Assembly: GCF_026914185.1 (NCBI RefSeq)
Contig: NC_070568.1
Span: forward strand, 1,942,001-2,006,000
DNA: 64,000 bases
Reading direction: 5' to 3'
Source: Puccinia triticina
Lineage: Eukaryota > Basidiomycota > Pucciniomycetes > Pucciniales > Pucciniaceae
Within the stretch, counting starts at the first letter, position 1. Each line of letters opens with the position of its first letter. Positions 22,796-33,648 of this stretch are shown in pieces. The position numbers and the translations under genes are program-made. The notes under the pieces were generated by a model. That model was not told where the DNA came from. It made no database searches and was given only the letters and a program-made list of their open reading frames with translations.

Positions 22796-24025
22796 GTGCC
22801 GGGGCACTATTCATAGTGCCAGAGGCACTATTCAGAGTGCCGGGGCACTATTCATAGTGCCAGAGGCACTATTCAGAGTGCCGGGGCACTATTCATAGTG
22901 CCAGAGGCACTATTCAGAGTGCCGGGGCACTATTCATAGTGCCAGAGGCACTATTCAGAGTGCCGGGGCACTATTCATAGTGCCAGAGGCACTATTCAGA
23001 GTGCCGGGGCACTATTCATAGTGCCAGAGGCACTATTCAGAGTGCCGGGGCACTATTCATAGTGCCAGAGGCACTATTCAGAGTGCCGGGGCACTATTCA
23101 TAGTGCCAGAGGCACTATTCAGAGTGCCGGGGCACTATTCATAGTGCCAGAGGCACTATTCAGAGTGCCGGGGCACTATTCAGAGTGCCGGGGCACTATT
23201 CATAGTGCCAGAGGCACTATTCAGAGTGCTGGGGCACTATTCATAGTGCCAGAGGCACTATTCAGAGTGCCGGGGCACTATTCATAGTGCCAGAGGCACT
23301 ATTCAGAGTGCCGGGGCACTATTCATAGTGCCAGAGGCACTTTTCAGAGTGCCGGGGCACTATTCATAGTGCCAGAGGCACTATTCAGAGTGCCGGGGCA
23401 CTATTCATAGTGCCAGAGGCACTATTCCGAGTGCCGGGGCACTATTCATAGTGCCAGAGGCACTATTCAGAGTGCCGGGGCACTATTCATAGTGCCAGAG
23501 TGCCAGAGGCACTATTCATAGTGCCAGAGGCACTATTCAGAGTGCCTGAACACTATTCAGAGTGCCTGAACACTATTCATAGTGCCAGAGGCACTATTCA
23601 GAGTGCCGGAACATTATTCATAGTGCCACTATCCATAGTGCCAGGGGCACTATCCATAGTGCCAGGGGCACTATCCATAGTGCCAGGGGCACTATCCATA
23701 GTGCCAGGGGCACTATCCATAGTGCCAGGGGCACTATCCATAGTGCCAGAGGCACTATTCAGAGTTCCGGGGCACTATTCACAGTGCCAGGGCCCTATTG
23801 ACAGTGCCAGAGGCACTATTCACAGTGCCAAGGCTCTATTGACAGTGCCAGAGGCACTATTCACAGTGCCAGAGGCACTATTCACAGTGCCAGGGCACTA
23901 TTGACAGTGTCAGAGGCACTATTCACAGTGCCAGGGCACTATTGACAGTGCCAGAGGCACTATTCACAGTGCCAGGGCACTATTGACAGTGTCAGAGGCA
24001 CTATTCACAGTCCCAGAGGCACTCT
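22796..24025 (+). repeat. Composite minisatellite, arrays 11-12, degrading to the right
   Basis: At 22796 the CAG half changes from GTGCT to GTGCC and stays so to about 23500. It then breaks into diverse units: CCTGAACACTATTC, a run of six GGGGCACTATCCATAGTGCCA units at about 23630-23750, and a CACTATTGACAGTG form near 23800-24000. The edge diversity contrasts with the uniform core. Confidence 0.94.
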
Positions 24026-24517
24026 CCCCACCTATATGTGCACACAATGTGAGAGGGGGGGAGGCTTAACCACAAATTAGCTCAAGACATGATTTATACA
24101 ATCGAACATCTTTTATCATACCACCCCCCTTCAAAAAGAATTTCACCCAAAAAAAGTTATGTTATCCAAAGGACAAAAAGAAATTTTTTAAAAAAGTTAC
24201 CTTACATTACAGTACATCATTTTTTTGTTACGTTACAGGAATGGGCATTTTCAATAAATAAAAGAAGTTTACATTCTCCAATTCCACTGCTGTAAAGTAC
24301 TGTAATGTACCTGCCCATCACTGCCAGGGCATCGCACGGTGGTATACAACGGTTTTTTGAGGCCCTCGAATACTGATTTGTCAAATATTTGAGTATTTGG
24401 AATTACTCAAAGGAAAACCTTCCAAAATCCACTCAAAACACCAAAACATCCTGTTTGTGAATAAATTCGGCCTGTTACTGGGCGACAATATTTTTGTGGG
24501 TCAAAAATATCATGGTG
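24026..24517. other. AT-rich unique DNA, no gene recognised
   Basis: Holds GTTACGTTACAG-like runs and A/T tracts at 24130-24240. Nothing was identified. Confidence 0.4.
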
Positions 24518-24795
24518 CTCAAGGCACTTTTCATAGTGGTGGACACACTGTTGAGAGTGGCAGAGCCACGTTTCATAGTGGCGGATGCACTATTGAGAGT
24601 GGCAGAGCCACTTTTCATAGTGGCGGATGCACTATTGAGAGTGGCAGAGCCACTTTTCATAGTGGCGGATGCACTATTGAGAGTGGCAGAGCCACTTTTC
24701 ATAGTGGCGGATGCACTATTGAGAGTGGCAGAGCCACTTTTCATAGTGGCGGATGCACTATTGAGAGTGGCAGAGCCACTTTTCATAGTGGCAGA
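24518..24795 (+). repeat. Diverged 42-bp palindromic minisatellite
   Basis: Six copies of a 42-bp unit made of GCCACTTTTCATAGTGGC and TGCACTATTGAGAGTGGCA. Both halves are inverted repeats (GCCACT/AGTGGC and a weaker TGC-ACT/AGT-GGCA). The layout (palindromic half-units, CAT versus GAG alternation) matches the 20/21-bp family, so this looks like a distant relative at one extra base per period. The 42-bp length again keeps all frames open. Confidence 0.85.
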
Positions 24796-25284
24796 CACGC
24801 AATTCAGCGTCTCGGAGGCAGAGTCTTTTTTCTGTTGCCCCAAAGGGGCCAGTAGGGGGCCTATGAAAACTCCTCTGGGGCCTTTTGGGCCCCAGAGAAG
24901 CTTGCATGAGCCCTCTATGGGCCCCTTTGAGCCATTATTTGACTTTACTCAAATATTCAAGCCTAAAATAGCCTGGGAATTATTTGAATCAAATTTAATC
25001 AATTCAAGTATTCAAATTAGTATTTGATTCAATGTGCTATGCCCTGGCTTTACCTGCCCACCTTCAGTAGTTCACTGTGTCCCTTGCAGATAACCACAGC
25101 AAGTGCAGGGTGTTCCATTTTTTTAAAAATTCAAGGAACTAGCTCCACTAGCCCTGGGTACCTTTCAGGACACACATTGACCTGCTGAAAAGGGGCGGGT
25201 CCCCGCCAGCGGGTGCAAAAGTGCCATCTCTACTCCTCATCAGGATTACCCAGCAGACAAAATACAGTTTTGTCCAGATTCCAA
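24796..25284. other. Unique DNA flanking the 42-bp array
   Basis: Contains GGGCCCC/GGGGCC-rich short repeats near 24840-24930 and short AATTTGAATC/ATTCAAAT repeats near 24980-25030. No gene. Confidence 0.4.
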
Positions 25285-25640
25285 CTGAGCTGTGCTTGCC
25301 AAACTAGTCAAGCAGTTTTCTGAGGAGTTTTCCTCCTTGTCAAACTGGAAAATCAGTTTTCTGAGGAGGTTTCCTCCTCATCAAACTGGACAAGCAGTTG
25401 TCTCTGGAGCTTCCCTCCTCATCAGACTGGACAAGCAATTTTCTCAGGAGTTTAACTCCCCATCAAACTCATGGATTACTGAGGAGGTTTGCCCCTCATG
25501 AAATTGGCCAGTTGCCAGAGGAGGGTTCCTCCTCATGAAACTGGCCAAAGGGTTGTTTGGGGAGGTTTCCTCCTCATGAAACTGGTCAAACAGTTGGCTG
25601 AGGCAGTTTTTTTCTCATCAAACTGACTGCCAGAAATGAT
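25285..25640 (+). repeat. Degenerate tandem repeat of about 50 bp
   Basis: Seven imperfect copies of a unit containing CAAACTGGACAAGCAG, TTTCTGAGGAG and TTTCCTCCTCATC. Copies differ by many substitutions and small indels, so this array is older than the minisatellites. Confidence 0.75.
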
Positions 25641-27289
25641 GGCTGTGATGTGGCACAAAATGTAATTTTTAAGAGCTTACTGACCAACTATATGATAGTG
25701 ACTGGATTCATGGTGGATATGTGCTTTGAATAGCCAACTTGGACTTTGGAGTTGCTAGTGTGCACACTGGCAACCAGAGCGTGACATGACATGTGTGCGC
25801 GCGCTCCTCTGTGCGCTTCAACACTTTGAAAATTTTCGCGGTCTAGGCACCCAGTCCAAATTACTCCGAGTCCAATTTTCTCAGAAACCAACCCAAGCTC
25901 TCCCCAAGTAAGCTGCTTCTGTGATTCATTCAACTTTGTCTCTCCGTTTGCTGGAAAGGCACCAAGCAGGAACTAACTGCTACTCTTAACAAAAACAACC
26001 CTCTCTACGACTCGCTTGCTCATGAGCTTCAAAGAGCTTGCAACCACGCACAATGAGGAAGACAACCCCCGCCTCGCTGACCTGGTCTCCTTTCTTCAGG
26101 CATCCAGGCGTCCTCTTCGCACGCGTGAGTAGCTCAAGCCCCGATGATGTGTTGATCAAGCGTAAGCTGATGGTCCGATTTGGCTCGGCGTAGGATAGCG
26201 CTGCTGATGGACTTCCTGAGAAGCGCGATCGCCGGGTTGTCCATCTGCCAATGGGCCGGTTCGGCGAGGCGGTGGAGCAGGCCCGTTGCGTGCTGTTCCT
26301 TGCCTCCGAGGGCAGCAGCCATGTGATCGACGAGGGACTTCATGTTCGACAGCGGCGCGCAGGCCTGTTATCTCGTCAGTCTCTCCAGACTAAATCTCGC
26401 CTTCCCAGCCTGTACATCACCCTTTCTGATCACACTTCTCTGTTTAGACCCTGACCGGCGAGCCGTCCTCCGAGCCGCACAAGAGTCTCGCCTGTAGCTG
26501 GTCAAGAATCAAATCCCTTGTACATAGACCGTATCAGTCCTAGTCCCTAGTACAGCACAAACCTCGGACAGAGGTGACTAAATTGCTGTAAGGCGTGTAA
26601 TTGAACAGAAGCTGACTGGGTCTTGTCTTAGCCAGCTTTGAGAAACAAGCAGCTACGAGCAACGTAAGAGAAAAACCTTTTTTCTCTGTTGAACTCATTG
26701 ATATGGGAGTCCAGATGCTGACACATCTTGCAGCTGTTCTTTCCAGACTCCTTTCTACATCCTTCCTCTATCTGCTCAAAGGCAGTCCCTTTTCTCTATC
26801 TCTCAAATTAGCCAGAGAAGGATTGTGACTCCGCTCTTAGTTGTGTCAAAGTTGTGTCAATTTTTTCAATTCGAAGGCCGGACCCACGCTCACAGAGATC
26901 TTGGTCGAGCTGGACAACTTACGCCAGCAGCTGGACAAGCTCTCAGTCGTCACCGGCTTACAAACTCGCTATCGCTTTGTATCTCCGATTATTGAGGCCA
27001 ACTAATCTTGTCATCAATCATTGACCGTGTCTGCACCGGCTGGCAGTCCCCAAAACTGAGCCCATCATGCCTAGAAGTAGTCGCCCCCGAAAAGATCCCT
27101 TTCTATCCTCTTAACAGTAGATACCATGACTTGATTGCTAAAGACGTCAGAAGATACCCTCAAGATGTAAGTCTTTGTCACCTGGTTCTTTACATCTTAC
27201 CACCCAACACAAAAATAATAGAAGTTTCAAGGTTAACCAAAATGGATTTTTCTTATCACGTTGGAACCTTCAAACTCGGATTTATGATG
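25641..27289. other. Mostly unique DNA with possible gene remnants
   Basis: Two short stretches look exon-like but could not be assembled into a gene. One at 26022-26124 starts with ATG (MSFKELATTHNEEDNPRL) and ends at a GTGAGT donor. The other, at about 26878-27004, encodes LTEILVELDNLRQQLDKLSV and ends in a stop. The interval between them has stops in all frames. No family was recognised. Confidence 0.3.
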
Positions 27290-27872
27290 GGGTCTTGACG
27301 AGCATCGCAAACCCATGGTTCATGACGACATTGACGATGGCAGAGTGATCGATCAAAGAGTATTCCGCTTTCTGTCCTTTGGCTTCTTCTTGAGACGAAA
27401 ATGCTTCTAAAAATTTGGAGGGCATACTGTGTTCCTAGGTCCAATTGCAAGTACATTTGAGTCACGCTATCCTACGTGCTCGAAAAGAGAAAAATAACTT
27501 GGAAGCTTACAGAAATGAAGTCATCCAAGTCGATGCAAACGTTCGACCAAAGGTAGCATTTCCAGCTTGCCAGCATAAGCTCAGATTGAAAAGAGAACAC
27601 TTTTCTTTGGCAGTCGGACATTGGTGCCCAAGATAGCGTTGAGATAAGCTTTGTATTTGTCCTTTCCAAAGCAAGCAACCTCGCCCGTCGAAAACATCTC
27701 GACACCCAAGACTGGATCAGCACCGGCCAGACGCGAAAAACTGAATTGAGGAGCCTTAACACCAACATAGGAATCTCATCATGGCATCGGTGGCCATTGC
27801 CACTGCATCGATTCCAGTCACTTTGGAGACAAATGGGAATGATCGAGAGGCCTGGACATTGCATTTAATCAC
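27290..27872 (-). pseudogene. Carbamoyl-phosphate synthase large-chain fragment
   Basis: Carbamoyl-phosphate synthase makes carbamoyl phosphate for arginine or pyrimidine synthesis. The minus strand carries pieces of its C-terminal part in the right order: [19 protein letters not shown], then [20 protein letters not shown] followed by STGEVACFG, then an allosteric-domain-like piece (AYAGKLEMLPLVERLHRLG), and near 27300-27380 EYSLIDHSAIVNVVMNHG. The first piece begins at a plausible intron acceptor (27873-27874). It is not functional: the frame shifts near 27760 with missing residues, and a TGA interrupts the frame just before AYAGK. Only the last quarter or so of the gene is present. Whether the parent was the arginine-specific or the multifunctional enzyme cannot be told. 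Confidence 0.75.
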
Positions 27873-28256
27873 CTGTAATTAGAAAAGTCAGTTACTGTAG
27901 CCGATTTGATGGAAGCTGTCTTCTCGTTGCTTGAGCTTACTAGCCTTAGCTGTGTAGTAAAAAAGCAGGCAAAACCGCGGGTCTCGCGGACCGCCGCCAG
28001 ATGGGGCTGCCTCTCTGCGCCTATTGGACAGGACCATACCGTATCTGGAGCGCGGCCATCATGGGGCATGGCGTGGATGCTGGGCCGCAATCCTGCTGCA
28101 CGTGGCTCCTTTTCCTCTTGGGTGGCACTGGACTTGATATACAGACAAAAAGGCAGGGGCAAGGCGGTGGGGTTGTTTCTTTTTGGGGGGAAAACAAGAC
28201 CTGAGAATGCACATGATGGAGCACCCACAACCGGGCGAGTATGTAAGCAGTAGAAA
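27873..28256. other. Spacer between host-gene fragments
   Basis: GC-rich. Open frames on both strands overlap (27869-28253) without recognisable domains. Nothing was assigned. Confidence 0.35.
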
Positions 28257-28272
28257 AAACAAGCGCAGGGCT

Positions 28273-28610
28273 TCAGGAGGGCTTGAGGCGGTCGAGGGCC
28301 AGCAAGAGGCCGTCGATGCGTTGGTCGACGAGGGCGTGGTTAGCATTCGCGTTATTTTAGATAGTACTGAGGAGCTTGGAGAGGTGGGCAGTGCGGTCGG
28401 AGGTAGCGCGGAGGCCATTGAGGGCGTCGTCGAGTCTAGCCCGGAAGGAGTCGGCGCTGGCGTGGAGGTGGGCGAGAGAGCGGAGTCTGCTGAGGAGGTG
28501 GGGGACGAGCGGGAGCAGGGGGTCGAGCCGGGGCAGGAGGCTGTAGAGCCGGTCGAGCTTGTGCAGGGCGTCTGGGGGCAGAAGCGGGGCGCGTGACCAA
28601 TGGTTGGCAT
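28273..28610 (-). pseudogene. Dynamitin (dynactin p50) C-terminal fragment
   Basis: Dynamitin is the p50 shoulder subunit of dynactin, the dynein cofactor. The minus strand reads LHKLDRLYSLLPRLDPLLPL, then VPHLLSRLRSLAHLHASADSF and a final helix with LVDQRIDGLLALDRL. This is the order and spacing of the dynamitin C-terminal coiled coil. An in-frame TAA (28357-28359) interrupts it before the last 28 codons, and no upstream exons were found. It is therefore a decayed 3' fragment. The plus strand is also open here (28183-28596) but encodes only low-complexity Glu/Val/Gly sequence. Confidence 0.55.
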
Positions 28611-28920
28611 CAAGAGTGTTGCACTCCCTGATGGTTCTTACGGTGATGGTCATGGCCAGTGCTGGCCCTTTACATCTGGGGTTTGAAAGGGGGGACTTTG
28701 ACTCCCTCGCACAAGGCTGAGGGAGGTTGAGCATTGGCCTCAGGCTGTTATAGTGATGAGCTACTGCTCAGGTATGCATTTATGATGTTTAACTCAGGCT
28801 TCAAGTCAACTCGGGTACATTGTTTGACTCAAGATCAAGCATGGGCATGCCTCAAGATCTCGCATGTCAACTGCACGCAGTTGACATCATTTTTTTTGCA
28901 GTGTTTTGTTTTGTTGTAAT
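28611..28920. other. Unique DNA before the satellite
   Basis: Includes a third GTCAACTG...CAGTTGAC hairpin at about 28864-28886 and a T-tract at 28920-28932. No gene. Confidence 0.4.
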
Positions 28921-30948
28921 TTTTTTTTTTGATATCATTATGATAAGAGATTTGGGAGATTAATTTTGGTCAGCTCCATTTCCAAAAATTATTTTGGTAT
29001 AGATTTCATGTATGGAAATGCCCAAAACGAGCTGCTATAGTGTGATTAGTCTTAAAATATTGCCTGATTGGGTATTTTTTGGTGTTTCTGCCACTGTATC
29101 TCAACCCTCAATGGAAATGATTTTGTGATATTGATACCATTATGATAAGAGCCTTTGAGAGATTAATTTGGGTCAGCTCTTGCCCATGAAAAACCCAAAA
29201 TGTGGCAGCTACAGTCTCATGGGTCTCAAACAATCACCAAATTAGGTTTTTCTTTGTTTTTCTGCCATTATATTCCAACCAGGAATGTTGATCATTTCAT
29301 GATATTGGTACCAGAATATTAAAAAATTTCCAAAGATTATTTTGGCATAGAGCTTATGGATTGAAATCCCAAAAAGGAGCTGCAATAGTCTAATTAGTCT
29401 CAAAATATTGCCTAGTTGGGTATTTTATGGTGTTTCTGCCACTGTATCTGAACCAGGGCTAACATTTATTTCATGATATTGATACCATTATATTTTTTTT
29501 TTTGATAGATTAATTTGGGTCAGCTCTTGACCATGAAATTCCCAAAATGAGGCAGCTACAGTTTTATGAGTCTCAAAATATCACCAAATTGGGCTTTTCT
29601 TTCTCTTTCTGCCACCATATCTCAACCAGGAATGGTGATTATTTCATGATATTGGTACCAGAATATTCATCCATTTCCAAAGATTATTACGGTATGGTGT
29701 GTTGATCAATATCATGAGATCATTCCCATTGCAGGTTGAGATACAGTGGCAGAAACACCAAAAGATACCCAATTAGGCAATATTTTGAGACTAATCAGAC
29801 TATCACACCTGCTTTTGGGCATTTCCATACATGAAACCTATACCAAAATAATCTTTGGAAATGGATGAATATTCTGGTCCCAATATCATGAAATAATTAC
29901 CATTCCCAGTTGAGATATAGTGGCAGAAACACAAAGAAAACCCCAATTTAGTGATATTTTGAGACTCATGAGAATGTAGCTGCCACATTTTGGGATTTTC
30001 ATGGTCAAGAGCTGACCCAAATTAATTTCTCAACATGTCTTATCATAATGTTATAAACATCACGAAATCATTCCCATTGCTGGTTGAGATACAGTTGCAG
30101 AAACACCGAAAGATACCCAATTAGGCAATATTTTGAGACTAATCAGGATATAGCAGCTCCTTAATTTTGGGCATTTCCATACATGAAAGCTATACCAAAA
30201 TAATCTTTGGAAATGGATGAATATTCTGGTCCCAATATCATGAAATGATCACTATTCCTGGTTGAGATATGGTGGCAGAAACAGAAAGAAAAGCCCAATT
30301 TGGTGATATTTTGAGACTCATGAGACTGTAGCTGCCTCATTTTGGGTTTTTCATGGGCAAGAGCTGAACCAAATTAATCTCTCAACATGTCTCATTATAA
30401 TGGTATTAACATCATGAAATAAATATTAGCCCCAGTTCAGATAAAGTGGCAGGAACACCACAAAATACCCAATTAGGCAATATTTTGAGACTAATTAGAC
30501 TATTGCAGCTCCTTTTTGGGATTTCAAACCATAAGCTCTATACCAAAATAATCTTTGGAAATTTTTTAATATTCTGGTACCAACATCATGAAATGATCAC
30601 CACTCCTGGTTGAGATATAGTGGCAGAAACACAAAGAAAATCATAATTTGGTCGTTGTTTGAGACCCATGAGACTGTAGCTGCCACATTATGGGTTTTTC
30701 ATGGGCAAGAGCTGACCCAAATTAATCTTTCAAAATCTCTTATCATAATGGTATCAAAATCATGAAATCATTCCCATTGCGGGTTGAGATATAGTGGCAG
30801 AAACACCAAGAAATACCCAATTAGGCAATGTTTTGAGACTAATCAGACTATAGCAGCTCCTTTTGGACATTTCAATCCATAAACACTATACCTAAATAAT
30901 CTTTGGAAATGGATAAATATCCTGGTACCAATATCATGAAATAATTGT
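28921..30948. repeat. Satellite of about 177/350 bp with internal inversion
   Basis: Monomers contain GTTTCTGCCACTGTATCTC, TTCATGATATTGG, ATTATGATAAGAG and TTTCCAAAGATTATTTTGG. Landmarks recur about every 350 bp, with two related half-units per period. From 28921 to about 29700 they read in one orientation and from about 29700 to 30948 in the other, so the block is a large inverted repeat with unequal arms. Copies are diverged by substitutions. It may be the ends of a foldback-type element or a genuine satellite. No reading frame of note. Confidence 0.8.
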
Positions 30949-31046
30949 TGTAGTGTAGAATCCTTAAGTCTCCATTGCTCCGCCCCAACCACCTCTTGAA
31001 CTCTCCATACTCCAAATGTGGAGTTTGTACACCCCACTCCACTACA
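30949..31046 (-). mobile_element. 98-bp 3' LTR of a copia element
   Basis: On the minus strand this begins TGTAGTGGAG and ends CTACACTACA, so its 7-bp ends are perfectly inverted. The adjoining 31047-31055 reads GAGGGGGGA on the minus strand, a good polypurine tract. It lies 145 bp beyond the stop of the copia RNase H frame, exactly where the 3' LTR should be. At 98 bp it is short for a copia LTR. The element has inserted into the satellite. Confidence 0.75.
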
Positions 31047-31190
31047 TCCCCCCTCAAACTCCACACCTCTGCATACACATAAACAGAAAAAAAAGGAAAA
31101 ATCTAAAGGGATAATAAAGTGAGACGGGGGAAAGGTCGATAACAGTGAAAAAAAAAAAAATTAAGATATAGAACTGAGGATGATATAGAA

Positions 31191-31835
31191 TTAAATTAAG
31201 ATCTTTGCCATTGATACCGCATGAAGATTTGCCCTTAGAGTCTTGGTGAAAAAATCCGCCAAATTTTCTGAAGTTGAAACCCATTTGAGTTGTATGTTGT
31301 GTTTGCGGACCGTGTCGTTAACAAAGAAAAAATTGTGTTCCAAACTCTTCATCCGTCCTTTGGAAGAATTGTCGTCCAAAACCAAACCCGCCGCGCGATT
31401 ATCACAATTGATTTTGAGTGTTGTGTTGATGTCAAGTGATTTGATTATGGGAATAAGAAACAAAAGGAAATCGACCAATGATCCGAGTGATATAAATTCC
31501 ACCGCACAAGTGGATGTCGCCACCACCTTCTGTCGACGCGAACCCCACGCCACTGGACTGCCAAAGAGAGTGATGATGAATCCTGAAGTAGAACGCTGGA
31601 ATTCTCCTCCCCAGTTCGCATCTACCCAAGGGGTCATGTCATTTCCAACCGGGCTCAGACGAAGACGTTTAGATTGAGTTGTATGTATGTATTGGTCCAG
31701 GTGTGATAACGAATTCCAGTGAGAGTCGTTTGGATTAGAGCTGAACCGGGCCAAGTAATTCACCGCAAAACTGATATCGGGTTGGGTCCCCAAGGCAAGG
31801 TAGTTGATTGAGCCTATGAGTGACTGTCCACTCCG
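31191..31835 (-). pseudogene. Copia element 1: RNase H end of pol
   Basis: The minus frame starts abruptly at QSLIGSINYLALGTQPDI, part of the copia region after RT, and continues through VDANWGGEFQRSTSGFI, CDNRAAGLVLDDNS and the hallmark C-terminus ADFFTKTL, stopping at 31191. These are the RNase H domain and its end in Ty1/copia polyproteins. The frame is intact here, but RT and integrase are absent upstream. They occur in the same orientation and in the correct order at 47634-49165, ending ...SATLY, the residues expected just before QSLIG. I therefore read this as the 3' part of one element split by 15.8 kb of inserted DNA. Confidence 0.85.
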
Positions 31836-33327
31836 GCCTCCGTGGCGCTCAGTGAGTGGGTGACGGAGAGAGTGGCGGCTGTCTTTTACGCAGCCTGCCT
31901 GCCTGCCTGCCGCTCTCTCTGTGCAGGTTTCTGCACCTGACACAGTCGGAACGCAAAGACGGGGCTCAACCTGTATAGCGGGAGCCCCAGTCTGTCGGCC
32001 TGCGGGCCGACTGTGTGTGGGAAAAAGGGGAGGAGGAGTTCCTTTGACGACTCAGAGGGCTGAGACTCTCTGTCAACTCAGGAATCTCCTCCGAGCAGGA
32101 CAGAAACCTAGACTGCTCGGGGAGTGGGGTTCGAGGCGCTAAGCCCATCAACTCCGGCTCGTCAAGGAGCCTGAGCCTAAGTGGCGAGAACCCCACACTC
32201 CCGACGGGGCGGAGTGCCTTATGTCTGCAGTTTTTCTCGTAATCCCCCCCTGCCTAACCAGCGGTTGGCGGTCCTCACTAGGTCGTAGCCAGTTGTCAAG
32301 CTCGCGGCTGGTCTGAAGTCAATGCATATTTGCGGACGAACAGGTTAAAGGCAGACACTTTAAGTGATAGGCGACGGAAACATGTGCCTAGTGATATTGT
32401 TAACTACCGGAAGAAATAGAGTGATTGCCTTGATTTCTTGCTCGGGTACCGCTGCTATGAATCACCTGTCTAACTCTTCCCGTTCCGGGAGTAGCAATTG
32501 TATGTTGTGTGCCATGCTATAGCCTGACAAGCCACCTTGCAAAAAGGCTATTGGTTCCGTTATCTTTTGGATTGACCGGTCTCACTACCAAGTCTATTTT
32601 GGTGCTCGGCCAGGAGGAGGTGAACATGTTTCCATTCTATTCTGACCCATCGGCCGCTAGTTGATAACCGTTGGTTCCTGTACCCCATGGTGACACAGGT
32701 CTTGACTGGTTGGGGGAAGCTTAACGGGCAGGAGACGCGCGGGTAAACATGATGTGGAAGGCATTTAAAAAAGGACATGTTCCATCACCAATTCACTCAA
32801 AGAGACCTTAGGCTCGCGGAGGGAGCGGGTTGTAGCGACTGCCCCAGTGATTGAAGGGAAAAGGTTGAAGTCGCATGCCAAGTGGGTAGTTGAGTCAATT
32901 TAAAACTTGACAATCCGCGGAGATGTTCAAGTGATGGGGAGAAACCTTTCTATGCGCGCTAATTACTACCCTGGCACTGGCCACAGGGTTATTAGGTGAC
33001 ATTATTATTAATATGTACTCATGCCAAAAAAAATGAATTCTTAAGGAGTCTATTACAGAACACTACATGGCCTTCATCTACGAAGCAGATAGATACAAGA
33101 AGAAATTTATTGTATCAAAGGGTATGAACCAATGGTTCCCTCCGAATATGACCTGGGTTTCCCAATTGGGACAAGCACACTTTACGTGTTGGACGTTCAA
33201 CTGAGAATCTTGTGTTGTATGTACATGTGTAACAAGGCGTAATCATGCTTGTCTGAATGGCCTCGCAGGACTCAACAGGCTGCGAGAATCAGGAGATTTA
33301 AGGTTCTTATTTCCCTCCATTCCAGAG
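31836..33327. other. Unassigned DNA between copia fragment and mariner copy 1
   Basis: GC-rich to 32300, with CTGCCTGCCTGCCTGC at about 31894-31910, then moderately AT-rich. No convincing reading frame. It may be the remains of another LTR element, but no matching second LTR was found. Confidence 0.35.
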
Positions 33328-33623
33328 TACAGCACTTTCGGAAAAGGATGTCAGTGGATCCCAAAAACCAAAAACCAAAAACCGAAAAGCAGAGCCTGCA
33401 GGTCGTGCATGCGCCTGCATATGAACTGTGGGGCTGCAGATATCGGACGCTATTTGCAATCCTGAAAATCCAGCCCCGGCCGGCTCCCATACGCCAATGA
33501 GCCATCGAAGGCCATCGACTACTGGCTTCGCTTCCTGCCAGGTACCCCCCCCTTCCCCCCAACCGCTGCCACCAACCGACCGAATATTCATTCTCGTCCA
33601 CTTCCCGCCAGCCACTCGAATCC
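33328..33623 (+). repeat. Left TIR of mariner copy 1, about 296 bp
   Basis: From TACAGCACTTTCGG to CACTCGAATCC this matches the complement of 39501-39782, as well as 39983-40279 (direct) and 45786-46081 (complement). It includes tandem AAAAACC units whose number varies among the four ends and a C-tract at 33545. Short open frames on both strands in the TIR are artefacts. Confidence 0.9.
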
Positions 33624-33648
33624 CAATCCATCTCAACCCGCCGTCGCC

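Noticed and set aside
1..24025. CRISPR array
   Set aside because: Units are directly adjacent with no unique spacers, and the genome is eukaryotic.
28183..28596. 137-codon plus-strand Glu/Val-rich protein
   Set aside because: It is the antisense of the dynamitin-like coiled coil and has only low-complexity content.
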